From: Alteromonas indica
Lineage (GTDB): Bacteria > Pseudomonadota > Gammaproteobacteria > Enterobacterales > Alteromonadaceae
Direction of reading: 5' to 3'
Length of the DNA stretch: 64,000 bases
Assembly: GCA_003056425.1 (NCBI GenBank)
Contig: PYVY01000002.1
Span: forward strand, 288,361 to 352,360
Shown here: positions 18,271-27,469 of the stretch, piece after piece
Layout of the letters: every line of letters starts with the position of its first letter
How positions within the stretch are numbered: the stretch's first letter is position 1
Program-made: the position numbers and the translations under genes
The notes under the pieces: generated by a model
Told to the model about the DNA's origin: nothing
What the model saw: only the letters and a program-made list of their open reading frames with translations
The model's database searches: none

Positions 18271-20862
18271 ATGCGTTTAGACCGATTTACCAGTAAATTT
18301 CAACTTGCTATCTCAGATGCTCAGTCACTGGCTTTAGGCCGTGATCATCAGTTTATTGAGCCGGTGCATCTGATGACGGCCATGCTCAATCAGCAGGGCG
18401 GTTCCATTCGGCCGGTGCTGGACCAAGCCGGTATCAATGTTAATGCACTACGTTCTGCGCTAAGTGAAGCGATTGAACGGCTGCCGCGGGTAGAAGGCAT
18501 CGGGGGCGATGTACAGTTAAGTAAAGCCAGTGGCATGGTACTTAATGTATGCGACAAAATCGCGCAACAGCGTAAAGATGAATACATCACATCCGAGATT
18601 TTTCTGCTGGCGGCACTGGACGATAAGGGTCGGCTGGGAGATATTCTGCGCGAGCTGAACATAACCAAAGACAAAATAGAAAATGCCATTGATAAAATGC
18701 GCGGCGGTCAGAAAGTTACTGACCCCAATGCCGAAGATGTCCGCCAGGCATTAGAGAAATATACCACTGATCTGACCGAGCGGGCCGAGCAGGGCAAACT
18801 TGACCCGGTTATTGGCCGCGACGACGAAATACGCCGGGCAGTACAGGTATTGCAACGCCGCACAAAGAATAATCCAGTGTTGATTGGCGAGCCCGGGGTA
18901 GGTAAAACCGCTATTGTGGAAGGCTTGGCGCAACGCATTGTTAACGGCGAAGTGCCAGAAGGGCTGAAGAACAAACGGGTATTGTCGTTAGATATGGGAG
19001 CCCTGGTAGCAGGTGCCAAGTATCGCGGCGAATTCGAAGAACGACTAAAAGCAGTATTGAACGAGCTGGCTAAAGAAGAGGGCCGGGTTATCTTGTTTGT
19101 TGATGAATTGCACACGATGGTTGGCGCGGGTAAAGGCGATGGCGCAATGGACGCCGGAAATATGCTAAAACCTGCACTGGCCCGTGGTGAGCTTCACTGC
19201 GTAGGCGCGACTACCCTAAATGAATACCGTCAGTATATTGAAAAAGACGCCGCGCTGGAACGACGTTTCCAAAAAGTGCTGGTGGAAGAGCCCAGTGTGG
19301 AAGATACCATCGCTATATTACGCGGCTTGAAAGAGCGTTACGAGTTGCATCATTCGGTGGATATTACTGATCCGGCAATTGTGGCGGCGGCCAGCCTATC
19401 GCACCGCTATATCAGCGATCGGCAATTGCCCGATAAAGCTATCGATCTGATTGATGAGGCAGCCTCCAGCATCCGTTTACAGATCGATTCCAAACCGGAG
19501 GATATGGACCGGCTGGAGCGACGTATTATTCAGCTAAAACTGGAGGAGCAGGCATTAGCCAAAGAAACCGATGATGCCAGCCACAAGCGGCTGGAAATGA
19601 TCGAGCTGGAACGTGAGCAGGCCGAGCAAAAATATAGCGAGCTGGAAACTATCTGGCACGATGAAAAAGAAGCTATGCAAGGGACCCAAACCATAAAGTC
19701 AGAGCTGGAGCAAGCCAAGCTGGATTTAGAAATTGCCCGGCGCGCCTCTGATTTAAATCGTATGTCAGAGTTACAGTATGGCCGGATTCCCGAATTGGAA
19801 ATGAAGCTGGAAAAAGCGGCTGAAAATGAAACTCGCGAAACCCAGCTACTTAAGAATAAAGTTACCGATACCGAGATAGCCGAAGTATTGTCACGCTGGA
19901 CAGGTATACCGGTGAATAAAATGCTTGAAGGGGAGCGCGATAAGCTATTGCGTATGGAAGAGGTGCTGCACAAACGGGTTGTCGGCCAGGCTGAAGCGGT
20001 GACGGCGGTATCAAACGCTATCCGCCGCTCAAGAGCCGGGCTGGCCGACCCGAATCGGCCTATTGGTTCGTTCCTCTTTTTAGGCCCTACCGGGGTGGGT
20101 AAAACCGAGCTGTGTAAAACGTTGGCTGGTTTTATGTTCGATACTGAAGAGGCCATGGTCCGTATTGATATGTCTGAATTTATGGAAAAACACTCGGTCG
20201 CCAGGCTGGTGGGTGCGCCACCGGGGTATGTGGGCTATGAAGAGGGCGGTTACCTTACCGAAGCTGTCAGACGCAAACCCTATTCGGTGATCCTGCTTGA
20301 TGAAGTTGAAAAAGCGCACCCGGATGTGTTCAACATTCTGTTGCAGGTACTTGATGACGGCCGTTTGACCGACGGGCAGGGCCGTACCGTAGATTTTAAA
20401 AACTGTGTGGTCATTATGACCTCTAATCTGGGGTCGGATATTATCCAGGATAAACATCAGGAAAGTCAGTACGATGAAATGAAAAACATGGTGATGGAGG
20501 TGGTCGGCCAACACTTCAGGCCCGAATTTATTAACCGGGTAGATGACATTGTGGTATTTCATCCACTGGGCAAAGAGGAAATCAAATCTATTGCGAAAAT
20601 TCAACTGGCTTCCCTACGGGCGCGGTTGGCTGAAAAAGGCTTTAAGTTTGAATTGTCTGCCGCCGCAATGGATAAACTGGCAGCTGCGGGTTTTGATCCT
20701 GTATTTGGCGCCAGGCCGTTAAAACGGGCAATTCAAACGCAAATTGAAAACCCGCTCGCCCAGGAATTACTGGCAGGCAATATCATGCCAGAGAGCACCA
20801 TCAGGATAGATGAAGATAACGATCAGATTGTTATTCTGAAACCCGATGCTACCCGCCATTAG
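18271..20862 (+). CDS. clpB: ATP-dependent chaperone ClpB
   Basis: Hexameric AAA+ disaggregase that works with DnaK to rescue aggregated proteins. The 863-residue protein has the N-terminal Clp repeats, Walker A of domain 1 (GEPGVGKT, about residues 206-213) with VDELHTM, the long coiled-coil middle domain (about 410-525, rich in Glu/Lys/Gln), Walker A of domain 2 (GPTGVGKT, about 605-612), [12 protein letters not shown], and the C-terminal [10 protein letters not shown] sensor-2 region. It lacks a ClpP-binding loop, as expected. Heat-shock promoter upstream, hairpin downstream. Confidence 0.97.
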   Translation: MRLDRFTSKFQLAISDAQSLALGRDHQFIEPVHLMTAMLNQQGGSIRPVLDQAGINVNALRSALSEAIERLPRVEGIGGDVQLSKASGMVLNVCDKIAQQRKDEYITSEIFLLAALDDKGRLGDILRELNITKDKIENAIDKMRGGQKVTDPNAEDVRQALEKYTTDLTERAEQGKLDPVIGRDDEIRRAVQVLQRRTKNNPVLIGEPGVGKTAIVEGLAQRIVNGEVPEGLKNKRVLSLDMGALVAGAKYRGEFEERLKAVLNELAKEEGRVILFVDELHTMVGAGKGDGAMDAGNMLKPALARGELHCVGATTLNEYRQYIEKDAALERRFQKVLVEEPSVEDTIAILRGLKERYELHHSVDITDPAIVAAASLSHRYISDRQLPDKAIDLIDEAASSIRLQIDSKPEDMDRLERRIIQLKLEEQALAKETDDASHKRLEMIELEREQAEQKYSELETIWHDEKEAMQGTQTIKSELEQAKLDLEIARRASDLNRMSELQYGRIPELEMKLEKAAENETRETQLLKNKVTDTEIAEVLSRWTGIPVNKMLEGERDKLLRMEEVLHKRVVGQAEAVTAVSNAIRRSRAGLADPNRPIGSFLFLGPTGVGKTELCKTLAGFMFDTEEAMVRIDMSEFMEKHSVARLVGAPPGYVGYEEGGYLTEAVRRKPYSVILLDEVEKAHPDVFNILLQVLDDGRLTDGQGRTVDFKNCVVIMTSNLGSDIIQDKHQESQYDEMKNMVMEVVGQHFRPEFINRVDDIVVFHPLGKEEIKSIAKIQLASLRARLAEKGFKFELSAAAMDKLAAAGFDPVFGARPLKRAIQTQIENPLAQELLAGNIMPESTIRIDEDNDQIVILKPDATRH

Positions 20863-20950
20863 CCGATTTATGTGGCAAGCGGGAACCTGGGCAGGGTAAG
20901 CCGATAGAAAGAACCGCGCCGTGTCGGTATGACCGGCGAACGGGTAGTGT

Positions 20951-20990
20951 GAAGAAAAAGCAAGGAGGCTTGCGCGCCTCCTTGTTTACA
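20951..20990. terminator. Bidirectional terminator after clpB and the TPR gene
   Basis: Perfect 9-bp stem (20961-20969 with 20976-20984; CAAGGAGGC and GCCTCCTTG) and 6-base loop. An A-rich run precedes it, giving a good T-tract on the minus strand; the plus side has a short TTTACA. It separates clpB from the leftward TPR gene. Confidence 0.8.
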
Positions 20991-21075
20991 TAAAGACATT
21001 ACCCGTCGCTGTATCGATATGAACAGCTGGTTTATATCATTACCTTTAGCTACAAACTTCGTAGTCAGCGTTTGG

Positions 21076-23862
21076 TTAGAGCGCCTGGGCTAACTTCTGG
21101 GCATCTGACTTTTCGCGAAACTGCTTTGCCAGAGTGTCATGTTCTTCCAGTAATTCTCGTGCTTCCTGCTGGCGGTCCAATTTAGCCAGGGTGTAAGCAA
21201 TGTGATATTGCACAGAAGGGTCGGAAGCGTCCAGAATATAGGCTTGACGCAGCACTCCCAGTCCACCCAGGTAATCATTATCCAGAGCTAAAATCCATCC
21301 CTTAGTATCAAGCAGCGCTGCTGAACGAGGCTCTAACGCTAAGGCTTCCTCAATTAGCGCCATGGCTTTGAGTGGCGAGGTAAGCGAATAAATATTGGCC
21401 AGATTGTTTAATACGAATGCCCGGCGCGTTAATTTATCTGAGGTAAGCAGCGCCTCATACATAGGCGTAGCCTTGGTATAGTCGTTATTCAGGTAATGTA
21501 AGTCGGCCAATAAATTCTGCCCGAAAAGATTGTCGGGGTTGCTAGCGGTAACGCGCGATAAATACGTAATTAACGCCTGCCGTTTCACACCGTCTTTTGC
21601 TAACGTAAATGCTTTTAATAAAGGTGTGGTAAAGGCACTGTCCTGTTGTAGAGCTTGTAAATAGAAATCAAAACCAGCGGCTAAACTCCCGCGTGCCACG
21701 GCTAAATCACCATATAGCATCGAAACATCGGCCGAAGGGCCAAACCGTTGCGTGATTTCCTCAATCGTTAATTGCGCCTGGTTAAGCAGTTCCTGTTTAA
21801 TTTGAAAGGCGGCCATATCCATATAGGGCAATGGTTCAGAAGGAACCAACCGAATAGCCGTTTCATACGACTTCATGGCCCCCTCAAAATCCTTAGCACG
21901 ACGCTGAAAACGGGCCAGCGACATCAGTTTGTGTGGCTCCTTCGCCCATAGAGCGTAAACCATATTCAGCTGTGTTTTGGCGCCTTCGGCATCTTTTAAC
22001 TCATTCAATATAGCCGCTTTTTGCAGATGATAGTCTGGTGATAAACGGTCGATAGCCAGAAGCGCATTTGCTTCACTTAACGCGGCTTTATTATTTCCCT
22101 CTTTACGATAAATATTGAGCAATAATTCTCGCGAACGTAAATCTTTTTTATCTAAGGTTTTCGCTGCGACTAAATGCTCGATAGCGCTTTCGGTCATGTC
22201 AGAAGCAAGGTAAATTTGCGCGGCCAGTACGCGTGCGGCAACACTGGTTTTATCCATCTTCAAGGCATCGTCGATAGCGCGCCGGGCAGCCGGATAGTTA
22301 CCTTTATAGTACTGAATACGCGACCGGGCCACCAGGCCTGGAACCGAGCCGGGCTCGTCCTCTAAGATGGTGTTTACCAGCACGGTGGCTTCATCAAGCT
22401 TATTATTTCGAATCAGCAGGTCTGCGGTAATGGCCTGATAGTCGATATTGTCAGCAAATCTCGTAAGTAGCTGTTGGGCCAACGTTAATGCAGATGCAAA
22501 GTCTCGACGGTCGGTTAATAGCGCAATTTTTAATTTAAGTACTTCTTCGTTGTCGGAGTCTGCCAGTTCATTACGTAAAATTTCATTTGCTGCAGCCAGT
22601 TTGCGGGTATTAAGAAACAGTTTAGCCTGCAATACGGCGAACTGTTCTTCCCCCTGATAACGGCGGGTGAGCTCCGGTAACAGTTGTTCGCACTTAAAGG
22701 GGCGCTTTAACAACATAAATAATTCACAATTTAGTTGCGCCAAATTAAGGTTTTTAACCACCAGCTCTTCGTTTTTCTCTAACAATTTGGCTGCATCTTT
22801 ATAGGCCCCGGTACGCAGCATCGCGTCAGTAAGCATACCAAGTTGCTCAGGGGTGGCATCGCGTTTTCCGATATAGCGGTTTAGCTCAGTGCTTGCCATG
22901 TCGTAATTTTTATTCAAATACGCAACGATACCCGCTATCAGGCTTAGCTCAATTTGCTCATTCAACTGCTCATCAGTCAATAAGCTCAACCGTTCGGTAA
23001 GCTCACGCAAAATTTTATCTGCGGCTAGCTGATTTTGGGTTAACGCCAGAATACGTGCTTTGAGTAACTGGTTTTGCACATCTCCGGGGGTTTGCGCTTC
23101 AATATCCGCAATCAGTTTATTGGCATGGTCATACTCCCCGGCCTCTGCCAGAGCGCCAGCATAAGCACGCATTGTGGCGGGGTTTTCTGGCGCGATAGCA
23201 TAGGCTTCACGGAAAATTTCCAGACTTTGTTTTGTCTTGCCTTTAGCCGCAACAAGTTTACCCTTGGCCAACAGTGTAAAAGGTGCTTTAGGATCAAGCT
23301 GCAAAGACTTATCAAGTATTTGTTGCGCGGCATCAAGCCGCTGCAAATCAATTAACAGGTTTGTTTGAGCATTAAGCAGCGCTAAGGAGTCAGGAAAGTC
23401 TTTAAGGGTACGAGTGTAAAGCCTGACTGCAGCATCCCGTTCGTTCAGGCGTATATGCGCAGAGCCAGCCACTAACGTAACAGATAGACGCGCATCGTCG
23501 CTTAATGTGTGACGGTTAAGAATAGAAAACACTTTATTGTACATGCCAGCAAACAAATAAGCCCGCGACAACGGCGGCATTACCAGATCTTCATCACCGC
23601 CAGCCAGCAATACTTCTTCGAGCTCATCAATGGCTTCACCCACATACCCGTCGATTAATAAAATACGGCCCATAAGCAGCTTGGAAGGCAAATGATCCGG
23701 GTTATCGCGTAAAACCTGTTTCAGTACCAGGTAAGAGGCCTGTACGTCACCTTGTACAAAAGAGGTAAGCGCGTCATCATACGACTGCGCCTCATCAGCA
23801 AATACCACAGTATGGCTGGCAAGCATCACTCCCAGCAAACATCCTTTCAATCGACTTCTCAC
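21076..23862 (-). CDS. PrsT-like TPR-repeat protein of a PEP-CTERM/exosortase system
   Basis: About 928 residues of tandem tetratricopeptide-type helix pairs, with a signal peptide at the start. The opening YDDALTSFVQGDVQASYLVL, followed by LPSKLLMGRILL, resembles the PrsT family found with exosortase/PEP-CTERM systems, and the next gene upstream encodes a PEP-CTERM protein. The start is set at GTG 23862: it has a GAGG site 6 nt upstream and gives the peptide start VRSRLKGCLLGVML; the longer frame to 23910 begins inside the neighbouring terminator. Such proteins are thought to help surface polysaccharide or PEP-CTERM protein export. No exosortase is in the window. Confidence 0.8.
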   Translation of the reverse strand: MRSRLKGCLLGVMLASHTVVFADEAQSYDDALTSFVQGDVQASYLVLKQVLRDNPDHLPSKLLMGRILLIDGYVGEAIDELEEVLLAGGDEDLVMPPLSRAYLFAGMYNKVFSILNRHTLSDDARLSVTLVAGSAHIRLNERDAAVRLYTRTLKDFPDSLALLNAQTNLLIDLQRLDAAQQILDKSLQLDPKAPFTLLAKGKLVAAKGKTKQSLEIFREAYAIAPENPATMRAYAGALAEAGEYDHANKLIADIEAQTPGDVQNQLLKARILALTQNQLAADKILRELTERLSLLTDEQLNEQIELSLIAGIVAYLNKNYDMASTELNRYIGKRDATPEQLGMLTDAMLRTGAYKDAAKLLEKNEELVVKNLNLAQLNCELFMLLKRPFKCEQLLPELTRRYQGEEQFAVLQAKLFLNTRKLAAANEILRNELADSDNEEVLKLKIALLTDRRDFASALTLAQQLLTRFADNIDYQAITADLLIRNNKLDEATVLVNTILEDEPGSVPGLVARSRIQYYKGNYPAARRAIDDALKMDKTSVAARVLAAQIYLASDMTESAIEHLVAAKTLDKKDLRSRELLLNIYRKEGNNKAALSEANALLAIDRLSPDYHLQKAAILNELKDAEGAKTQLNMVYALWAKEPHKLMSLARFQRRAKDFEGAMKSYETAIRLVPSEPLPYMDMAAFQIKQELLNQAQLTIEEITQRFGPSADVSMLYGDLAVARGSLAAGFDFYLQALQQDSAFTTPLLKAFTLAKDGVKRQALITYLSRVTASNPDNLFGQNLLADLHYLNNDYTKATPMYEALLTSDKLTRRAFVLNNLANIYSLTSPLKAMALIEEALALEPRSAALLDTKGWILALDNDYLGGLGVLRQAYILDASDPSVQYHIAYTLAKLDRQQEARELLEEHDTLAKQFREKSDAQKLAQAL

Positions 23863-23910
23863 GGTAACCTCGTAGAAACTCGCTTTTTTATATCTAGTTA
23901 GTGTACACAA

Positions 23911-23934
23911 AAAAGCCCCGACATGGTCGAGGCT
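23911..23934 (-). terminator. Intrinsic terminator after the PEP-CTERM gene
   Basis: On the minus strand a 9-bp stem (23934-23926 with 23922-23914, one U-G pair) is followed by a run of six U. It lies 21 bases past the PEP-CTERM stop and upstream of the TPR gene, so the two genes are probably not one simple transcript. Confidence 0.8.
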
Positions 23935-23954
23935 TTAGGTATGAAAATTATGAC

Positions 23955-24692
23955 TTACTTGTGACGTTTGCGCATTGTCAGCAAGCCAAGGCTTAGCAAC
24001 ATTAATAATGCGGTAGCCGGAGCTGGCACATCCACAGGCGGTTCTTCGTCCGATTTGTGGGTGGTAAGGGCTAATAGTTTGAATTTGTCATAATCATGGT
24101 CATTACCCGCACCAAATACATTCTTATATGCACCGATAATCCAATATTTGGCTTCTTTAGCGACAGAGGTAAGATCGAAACTACCATAACCGACATCGGT
24201 GAAGCTTGTGCTAAATATTGCCTGCGACGCTACACCTGCCCAGGTGCTTCCAGATAGGCTTGGCAGTGAATCAAAAGCAGCAATAGAAATGTCGGAGTCG
24301 TTATAATAGGAACCTAATTTTAATGACGTTAAGCTGACTGCGTCACTAAACGAAAACAACAGCATATCGGTGTCTTTATAGTTATCGATATAATGTTGTT
24401 CACTGTAACCACCATTTCGGTTGTAAGCTAAAAGCCCATAAGAATTATTGGTGACATAAGCGGACTCAACTTTATCCGGGCCACTGATATCATAAGTATC
24501 TGACCATGCAGAAATCGCAAGGTTGACACCGTCTTGGTTCATTGTTAGTGAATTACCATAATAGCCAGGGGCGGTGTTAACAATATCCCGATTGCTACTC
24601 CTAAAATCCCACGTAGTATCAGCAGCTTGTGCACCTGATATTCCTATTGTCAGCATGCTAATCAGGCCTAATGCCTTATAAATGCTCTTCAT
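23955..24692 (-). CDS. PEP-CTERM sorting domain protein
   Basis: 245-residue exported protein. It has an N-terminal signal peptide (YKALGLISMLTIGISGAQA), a Ser/Thr/Asp/Tyr-rich extracellular beta-type domain without Cys, and a C-terminal sorting signal: VPAPATALLMLLSLGLL followed by the basic tail TMRKRHK. The PAP form of the motif is common in Alteromonadales. Exosortase is expected to cut at this motif and deliver the protein to the surface or matrix. A sigma-54-type promoter and an ATG with an AGGAAA ribosome site precede it. The central domain is not recognised. Confidence 0.85.
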   Translation of the reverse strand: MKSIYKALGLISMLTIGISGAQAADTTWDFRSSNRDIVNTAPGYYGNSLTMNQDGVNLAISAWSDTYDISGPDKVESAYVTNNSYGLLAYNRNGGYSEQHYIDNYKDTDMLLFSFSDAVSLTSLKLGSYYNDSDISIAAFDSLPSLSGSTWAGVASQAIFSTSFTDVGYGSFDLTSVAKEAKYWIIGAYKNVFGAGNDHDYDKFKLLALTTHKSDEEPPVDVPAPATALLMLLSLGLLTMRKRHK

Positions 24693-24734
24693 AATTATTT
24701 TCCTATATACCCAAGCTTAGCCTACCTTGGCTTA

Positions 24735-24750
24735 TACAAGAGCTGTGCCA
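24735..24750 (-). promoter_or_regulatory. Sigma-54 (RpoN) promoter of the PEP-CTERM gene
   Basis: Minus strand: TGGCAC (24750-24745), 5 bases, TTGTA (24739-24735). This fits TGGCACG-N4-TTGCW with two changes, including the C of the -12 GC. The expected start is about 30 nt before the ATG. PEP-CTERM genes in PrsK/PrsR-type systems are known to use RpoN promoters, which supports the call. Confidence 0.6.
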
Positions 24751-24924
24751 TATGTAAAATCTTATATATATCAGCAATTTGTAATTTTTACATGCTGCGG
24801 ATCATTTTAATTGTAAAAAAAACCGACAATCATAAGTTGCTGACAATTCGCTGGTTTATTATGACACCGATTAAACATTGAGCACGTATATAGCCCAATA
24901 CCCCCGTATTGTGAGCGCTGATGA

Positions 24925-24980
24925 GATTTGTGTAACTTCCAGTTTCATATGAAATTATTTCCGGTTAAATGAAACTCAGG
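24925..24980 (+). repeat. Left copy of a 56-bp imperfect direct repeat flanking the accessory region
   Basis: Matches 54452-54507 at about 43 of 56 positions, in the same orientation, with a shared unbroken core of 15 bases (TAACTTCCAGTTTCA, 24933-24947) and a shared end (AATGAA-x-CTCAGG). Inside it AGTTTCA and TGAAACT form an inverted pair. Confidence 0.8.
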
Positions 24981-25522
24981 ATTAGATCATGAAAAATCAC
25001 CTAAGATACAGATTTTTAAGTGGTTTTTACTGATTGGTATTAAAACTCTAACTAGCTGGTTGTGCAGTTGGTTCTATACTCTAATAGAAAAATCGCTCTA
25101 GAACGGCGAGATGTATTAAGATTTTGCACTCAAATTAGTTGCATGTGCGATCTTTTTTGGACATGAAACTGATTGGCAGACCTATACAGCTACATCTATT
25201 TCTGGAGCTATAGCTACCTCAGCAGCAACTGGTGTCAATAATTTTGCAACGATAATCCAGGCTACTGTTATAAAACATCTCGATGTAATCCAAGGTATCG
25301 CTTCTCGCTTCTCGCATCTTTGCGCGATAAGCAGACCTTTATAATTCGCTCATGCTTTTGCAGCCGGAGGATGCTTCAGCTGTCCACTTCCCCTAAACTG
25401 AGACAGACGGTCACTAGTATGGATTAGCTTCTCCAAGGACAGTGTTTTTGCATAATTTTTTCTGTTTGAAAACTACTTTTGAGAGAGTTGAGTTTTAAAA
25501 GGATTGTTGTTAGATTGTTTGA
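24981..25522. other. Gap before the trpS2 leader, with an unrecognised open frame
   Basis: No called gene. One plus-strand frame is open for 74 codons (25120-25341, stop 25342) and reads like protein (contains LVACAIFFGHETDWQTYTAT and GAIATSAATGVNNFATII), but has no ATG/GTG start or ribosome site. It may be a gene fragment; I do not recognise it. The rest is AT-rich without clear signals. Confidence 0.4.
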
Positions 25523-25573
25523 ATGAAATGCATTTTAACGCCTACTTTATTCTTCTGGTGGCGCTCTAATTAG
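25523..25573 (+). CDS. Candidate Trp leader peptide upstream of trpS2
   Basis: A 16-codon ORF, MKCILTPTLFFWWRSN, with two adjacent Trp codons (25556-25561) four codons before the stop. An in-frame stop directly precedes the ATG, fixing the start. The ribosome site is weak. Its stop codon falls inside the first hairpin of the structure described at 25562-25635, and trpS2 starts about 100 bases later. Trp is the rarest residue, so a tandem pair in a short leader before a Trp-tRNA synthetase is unlikely to be chance. Role inferred: ribosome stalling at low charged tRNA-Trp. Confidence 0.65.
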   Translation: MKCILTPTLFFWWRSN

Positions 25574-25635
25574 AGCGGCACTGAATTCTTACATTCTTAA
25601 GCTGCTGGAAGTTAGCTAAGAATGTAATTTCTTTT
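25562..25635 (+). promoter_or_regulatory. Candidate ribosome-mediated attenuator of trpS2
   Basis: Four segments fit a classical attenuator. Segment 1 (CGCTCT, 25562-25567) pairs with segment 2 (AGAGCG, 25572-25577) across the leader stop. Segment 3 and 4 form a long hairpin: TTACATTCTTA (25589-25599) with TAAGAATGTAA (25617-25627), extended by an inner GCT/AGC pair, followed by TTTCTTTT. Segment 2 extended as AGCGGC (25574-25579) can instead pair with GCTGCT (25601-25606) in segment 3, giving an antiterminator when a ribosome stalls on the Trp codons. Confidence 0.6.
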
Positions 25636-25676
25636 GTATCTCCAGTAGCAATCTTTTCTAATTAGGAGATATACCT

Positions 25677-26699
25677 ATGGATTCAAAACAAGATACTGAT
25701 AAAAAAGAAATTGTTTTAACCGGAGATAGAGCTACGGGCGCGTTACACCTAGGGCATTATGTCGGTTCTCTAAAGCAGCGTGTAGATTTACAGGCAATTC
25801 ATGAGCAAACCATTCTTGTTGCTGATATGCAAGGTCTTACTGATAATGCCCATAATCCGAGAAAAGTGTCATCCAACATTCTTAATGTCGTTGCAGATTA
25901 CCTAGCTGTTGGTATTGATCCGTCTAAAACAACTATCTGCCTTCAATCACAACTACCCGCCCTTGCTGAGTTGACTATGTATTACAGCAACCTTGTGACC
26001 ATCAGTCGGTTAGAGCGAAATCCAACAGTCAAAAGTGAAATCCAAAACAAAGGATTTGAAAGATCTATCCCTGCTGGCTTTTTGACATATCCAATATCTC
26101 AAGCGGCTGATATAACGGGCTTTAACGCAACATTAGTTCCTGTTGGGGATGACCAATTACCAATGCTAGAGCAAACCAATGAGATAGTGAGAAAGGTTAA
26201 CACAATAGCAGGGCGTATTGTTTTGAATGAATGTAGACCTTTATTGAGTAATGCATCACGTTTACCTAGTACGGATGGGAAAAATAAGATGTCTAAGTCG
26301 ATGAGCAACGCCATTAATCTTGGAGCTACCGAAAAAGAGATCTCCGCAGCGATCAAATCGATGTATACCGACCCTAATCACCTAAGAGTCGAAGATCCCG
26401 GTAATATCAAAGGAAATGTTGTATTTACCTATCTCGATGCTTTTCATCCAGATGAGAACTATATCAGCCAACTAAAAGAGCACTATCAAAGTGGAGGTCT
26501 TGGCGACGGTACAACGAAAAAAATACTGGAAGAGTGTTTACAGGACATGCTTCGACCAATAAGAGAGAAAAGAACAGAGTTTTTACATGATAAGGCACAA
26601 CTAGTTGATATTTTGGTCAAAGGAAGTCAAATCTCTAGAGATAAAACAGAAAAAGTGCTTTTCGATGTGAAAGATATTTTTGGACTGAATATTCTATGA
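25677..26699 (+). CDS. trpS: Tryptophanyl-tRNA synthetase, auxiliary type (TrpS2)
   Basis: Class I synthetase that charges tRNA-Trp. The 340-residue protein has GDRATGALHLGHYVGSL near residues 16-32 (LGHY is the HIGH equivalent), PISQAADITGFNATLVPVG in the active site, and KMSKS at about residues 204-208. The start has an AGGAGA ribosome site 7 nt upstream. It stands alone among mobile remnants and not in the dam-rpe-gph-trpS context of the housekeeping gene, so it is probably a second copy. It contains no tryptophan at all. Auxiliary TrpRS enzymes can resist inhibitors such as indolmycin; that role here is inferred. Confidence 0.92.
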   Translation: MDSKQDTDKKEIVLTGDRATGALHLGHYVGSLKQRVDLQAIHEQTILVADMQGLTDNAHNPRKVSSNILNVVADYLAVGIDPSKTTICLQSQLPALAELTMYYSNLVTISRLERNPTVKSEIQNKGFERSIPAGFLTYPISQAADITGFNATLVPVGDDQLPMLEQTNEIVRKVNTIAGRIVLNECRPLLSNASRLPSTDGKNKMSKSMSNAINLGATEKEISAAIKSMYTDPNHLRVEDPGNIKGNVVFTYLDAFHPDENYISQLKEHYQSGGLGDGTTKKILEECLQDMLRPIREKRTEFLHDKAQLVDILVKGSQISRDKTEKVLFDVKDIFGLNIL

Positions 26700-26719
26700 A
26701 TAACTTGTTTTCAACAGTC

Positions 26720-26756
26720 AGCTTCAAGAAGGCTAATGGTTGTACCTCTTGAAGCT
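26720..26756 (+). terminator. Hairpin after trpS2, possible terminator
   Basis: Ten-base arms AGCTTCAAGA (26720-26729) and TCTTGAAGCT (26747-26756), with further partial pairing inside, 21 bases past the trpS2 stop. The following ATTTGCC is only weakly T-rich, so termination is likely but not certain. Confidence 0.5.
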
Positions 26757-26810
26757 ATTTGCCTCTATCTGAGATACTTTGAATTATACGAATTTAGTAA
26801 AAACAGTTAG

Positions 26811-27363
26811 TGTCGGGAACTCACTTTTGTACAAAAACGTATTTGAGCGAATTTCCGCTCATCGCTCATTGAACTGATAGTTATCTGTGTGATTCATAGA
26901 CATCATTTCACTTTTCGTAGTTGAAGATCACGCTGATAATTCGATAGCTGAATGCGCTCATTTTCAGTTTCGTAGTTAGCGTGAACGTCTTCCCAGAGCA
27001 GTGTTTTTTCAAGGCGTTCACATACTATATCCATTGGGGTTTTACCTTTGAATGAGCCGTGAGCGCGTTGCCAATTGTAGTAATGCTGCCACTCAGGTAA
27101 CGTTTCGTTTTTGAGTTCTTCCAAATCCAAATTAACGGTCGAATAAAACTCTTCTTTGTCAGCTCTTTGTGACCTTTCAACTTTGCCATTTAAGTGAGGT
27201 GAGCCTGGCTTATTAGGGCGAAATTTAATGCCATGCTCCATCAATTTGAGCTGTACTTCTTCAGCAAAAAACTCCGTTCCGCGATCAGCTTGAACTCGCT
27301 GTATCGGGAATGGCATTTCTTCTATTACCTTATCGATGAAGGTAAGAGTGCCGCTTTGTGCAA
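26811..27363 (-). mobile_element. IS481-family insertion sequence remnant
   Basis: The 3' part of an IS481-type element. One end is suggested by TGTCGGGAAC at 26811-26820, resembling the TGT-starting termini of this family, just past the transposase stop. The other end and the first half of the transposase are missing; homology stops near 27352. No matching inverted terminus was found to the right. Confidence 0.6.
26903..27352 (-). pseudogene. IS481-family transposase, C-terminal fragment
   Basis: About 150 codons of the DDE integrase core. Seen: FIDKVIEEMPFPIQRVQADR with the second catalytic Asp, then HGIKFRPNKPGSPHLNGKVE and the catalytic Glu, and the C-terminal WQHYYNWQRAHGSFKGKTP typical of IS481. 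The N-terminal helix-turn-helix half and the first Asp are absent. A stop lies upstream near 27371, so the frame cannot be extended. Not functional. Confidence 0.85.
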
Positions 27364-27469
27364 ATAGCGGTCATCGCTCACCTCTAACTGTAACTTCAGC
27401 TAAACGCCCTAAGCGGACCAAGCAAGTTATTCAATAGAGCGGAAAATGAGAGAGTAAGAAAAGGTCTAT

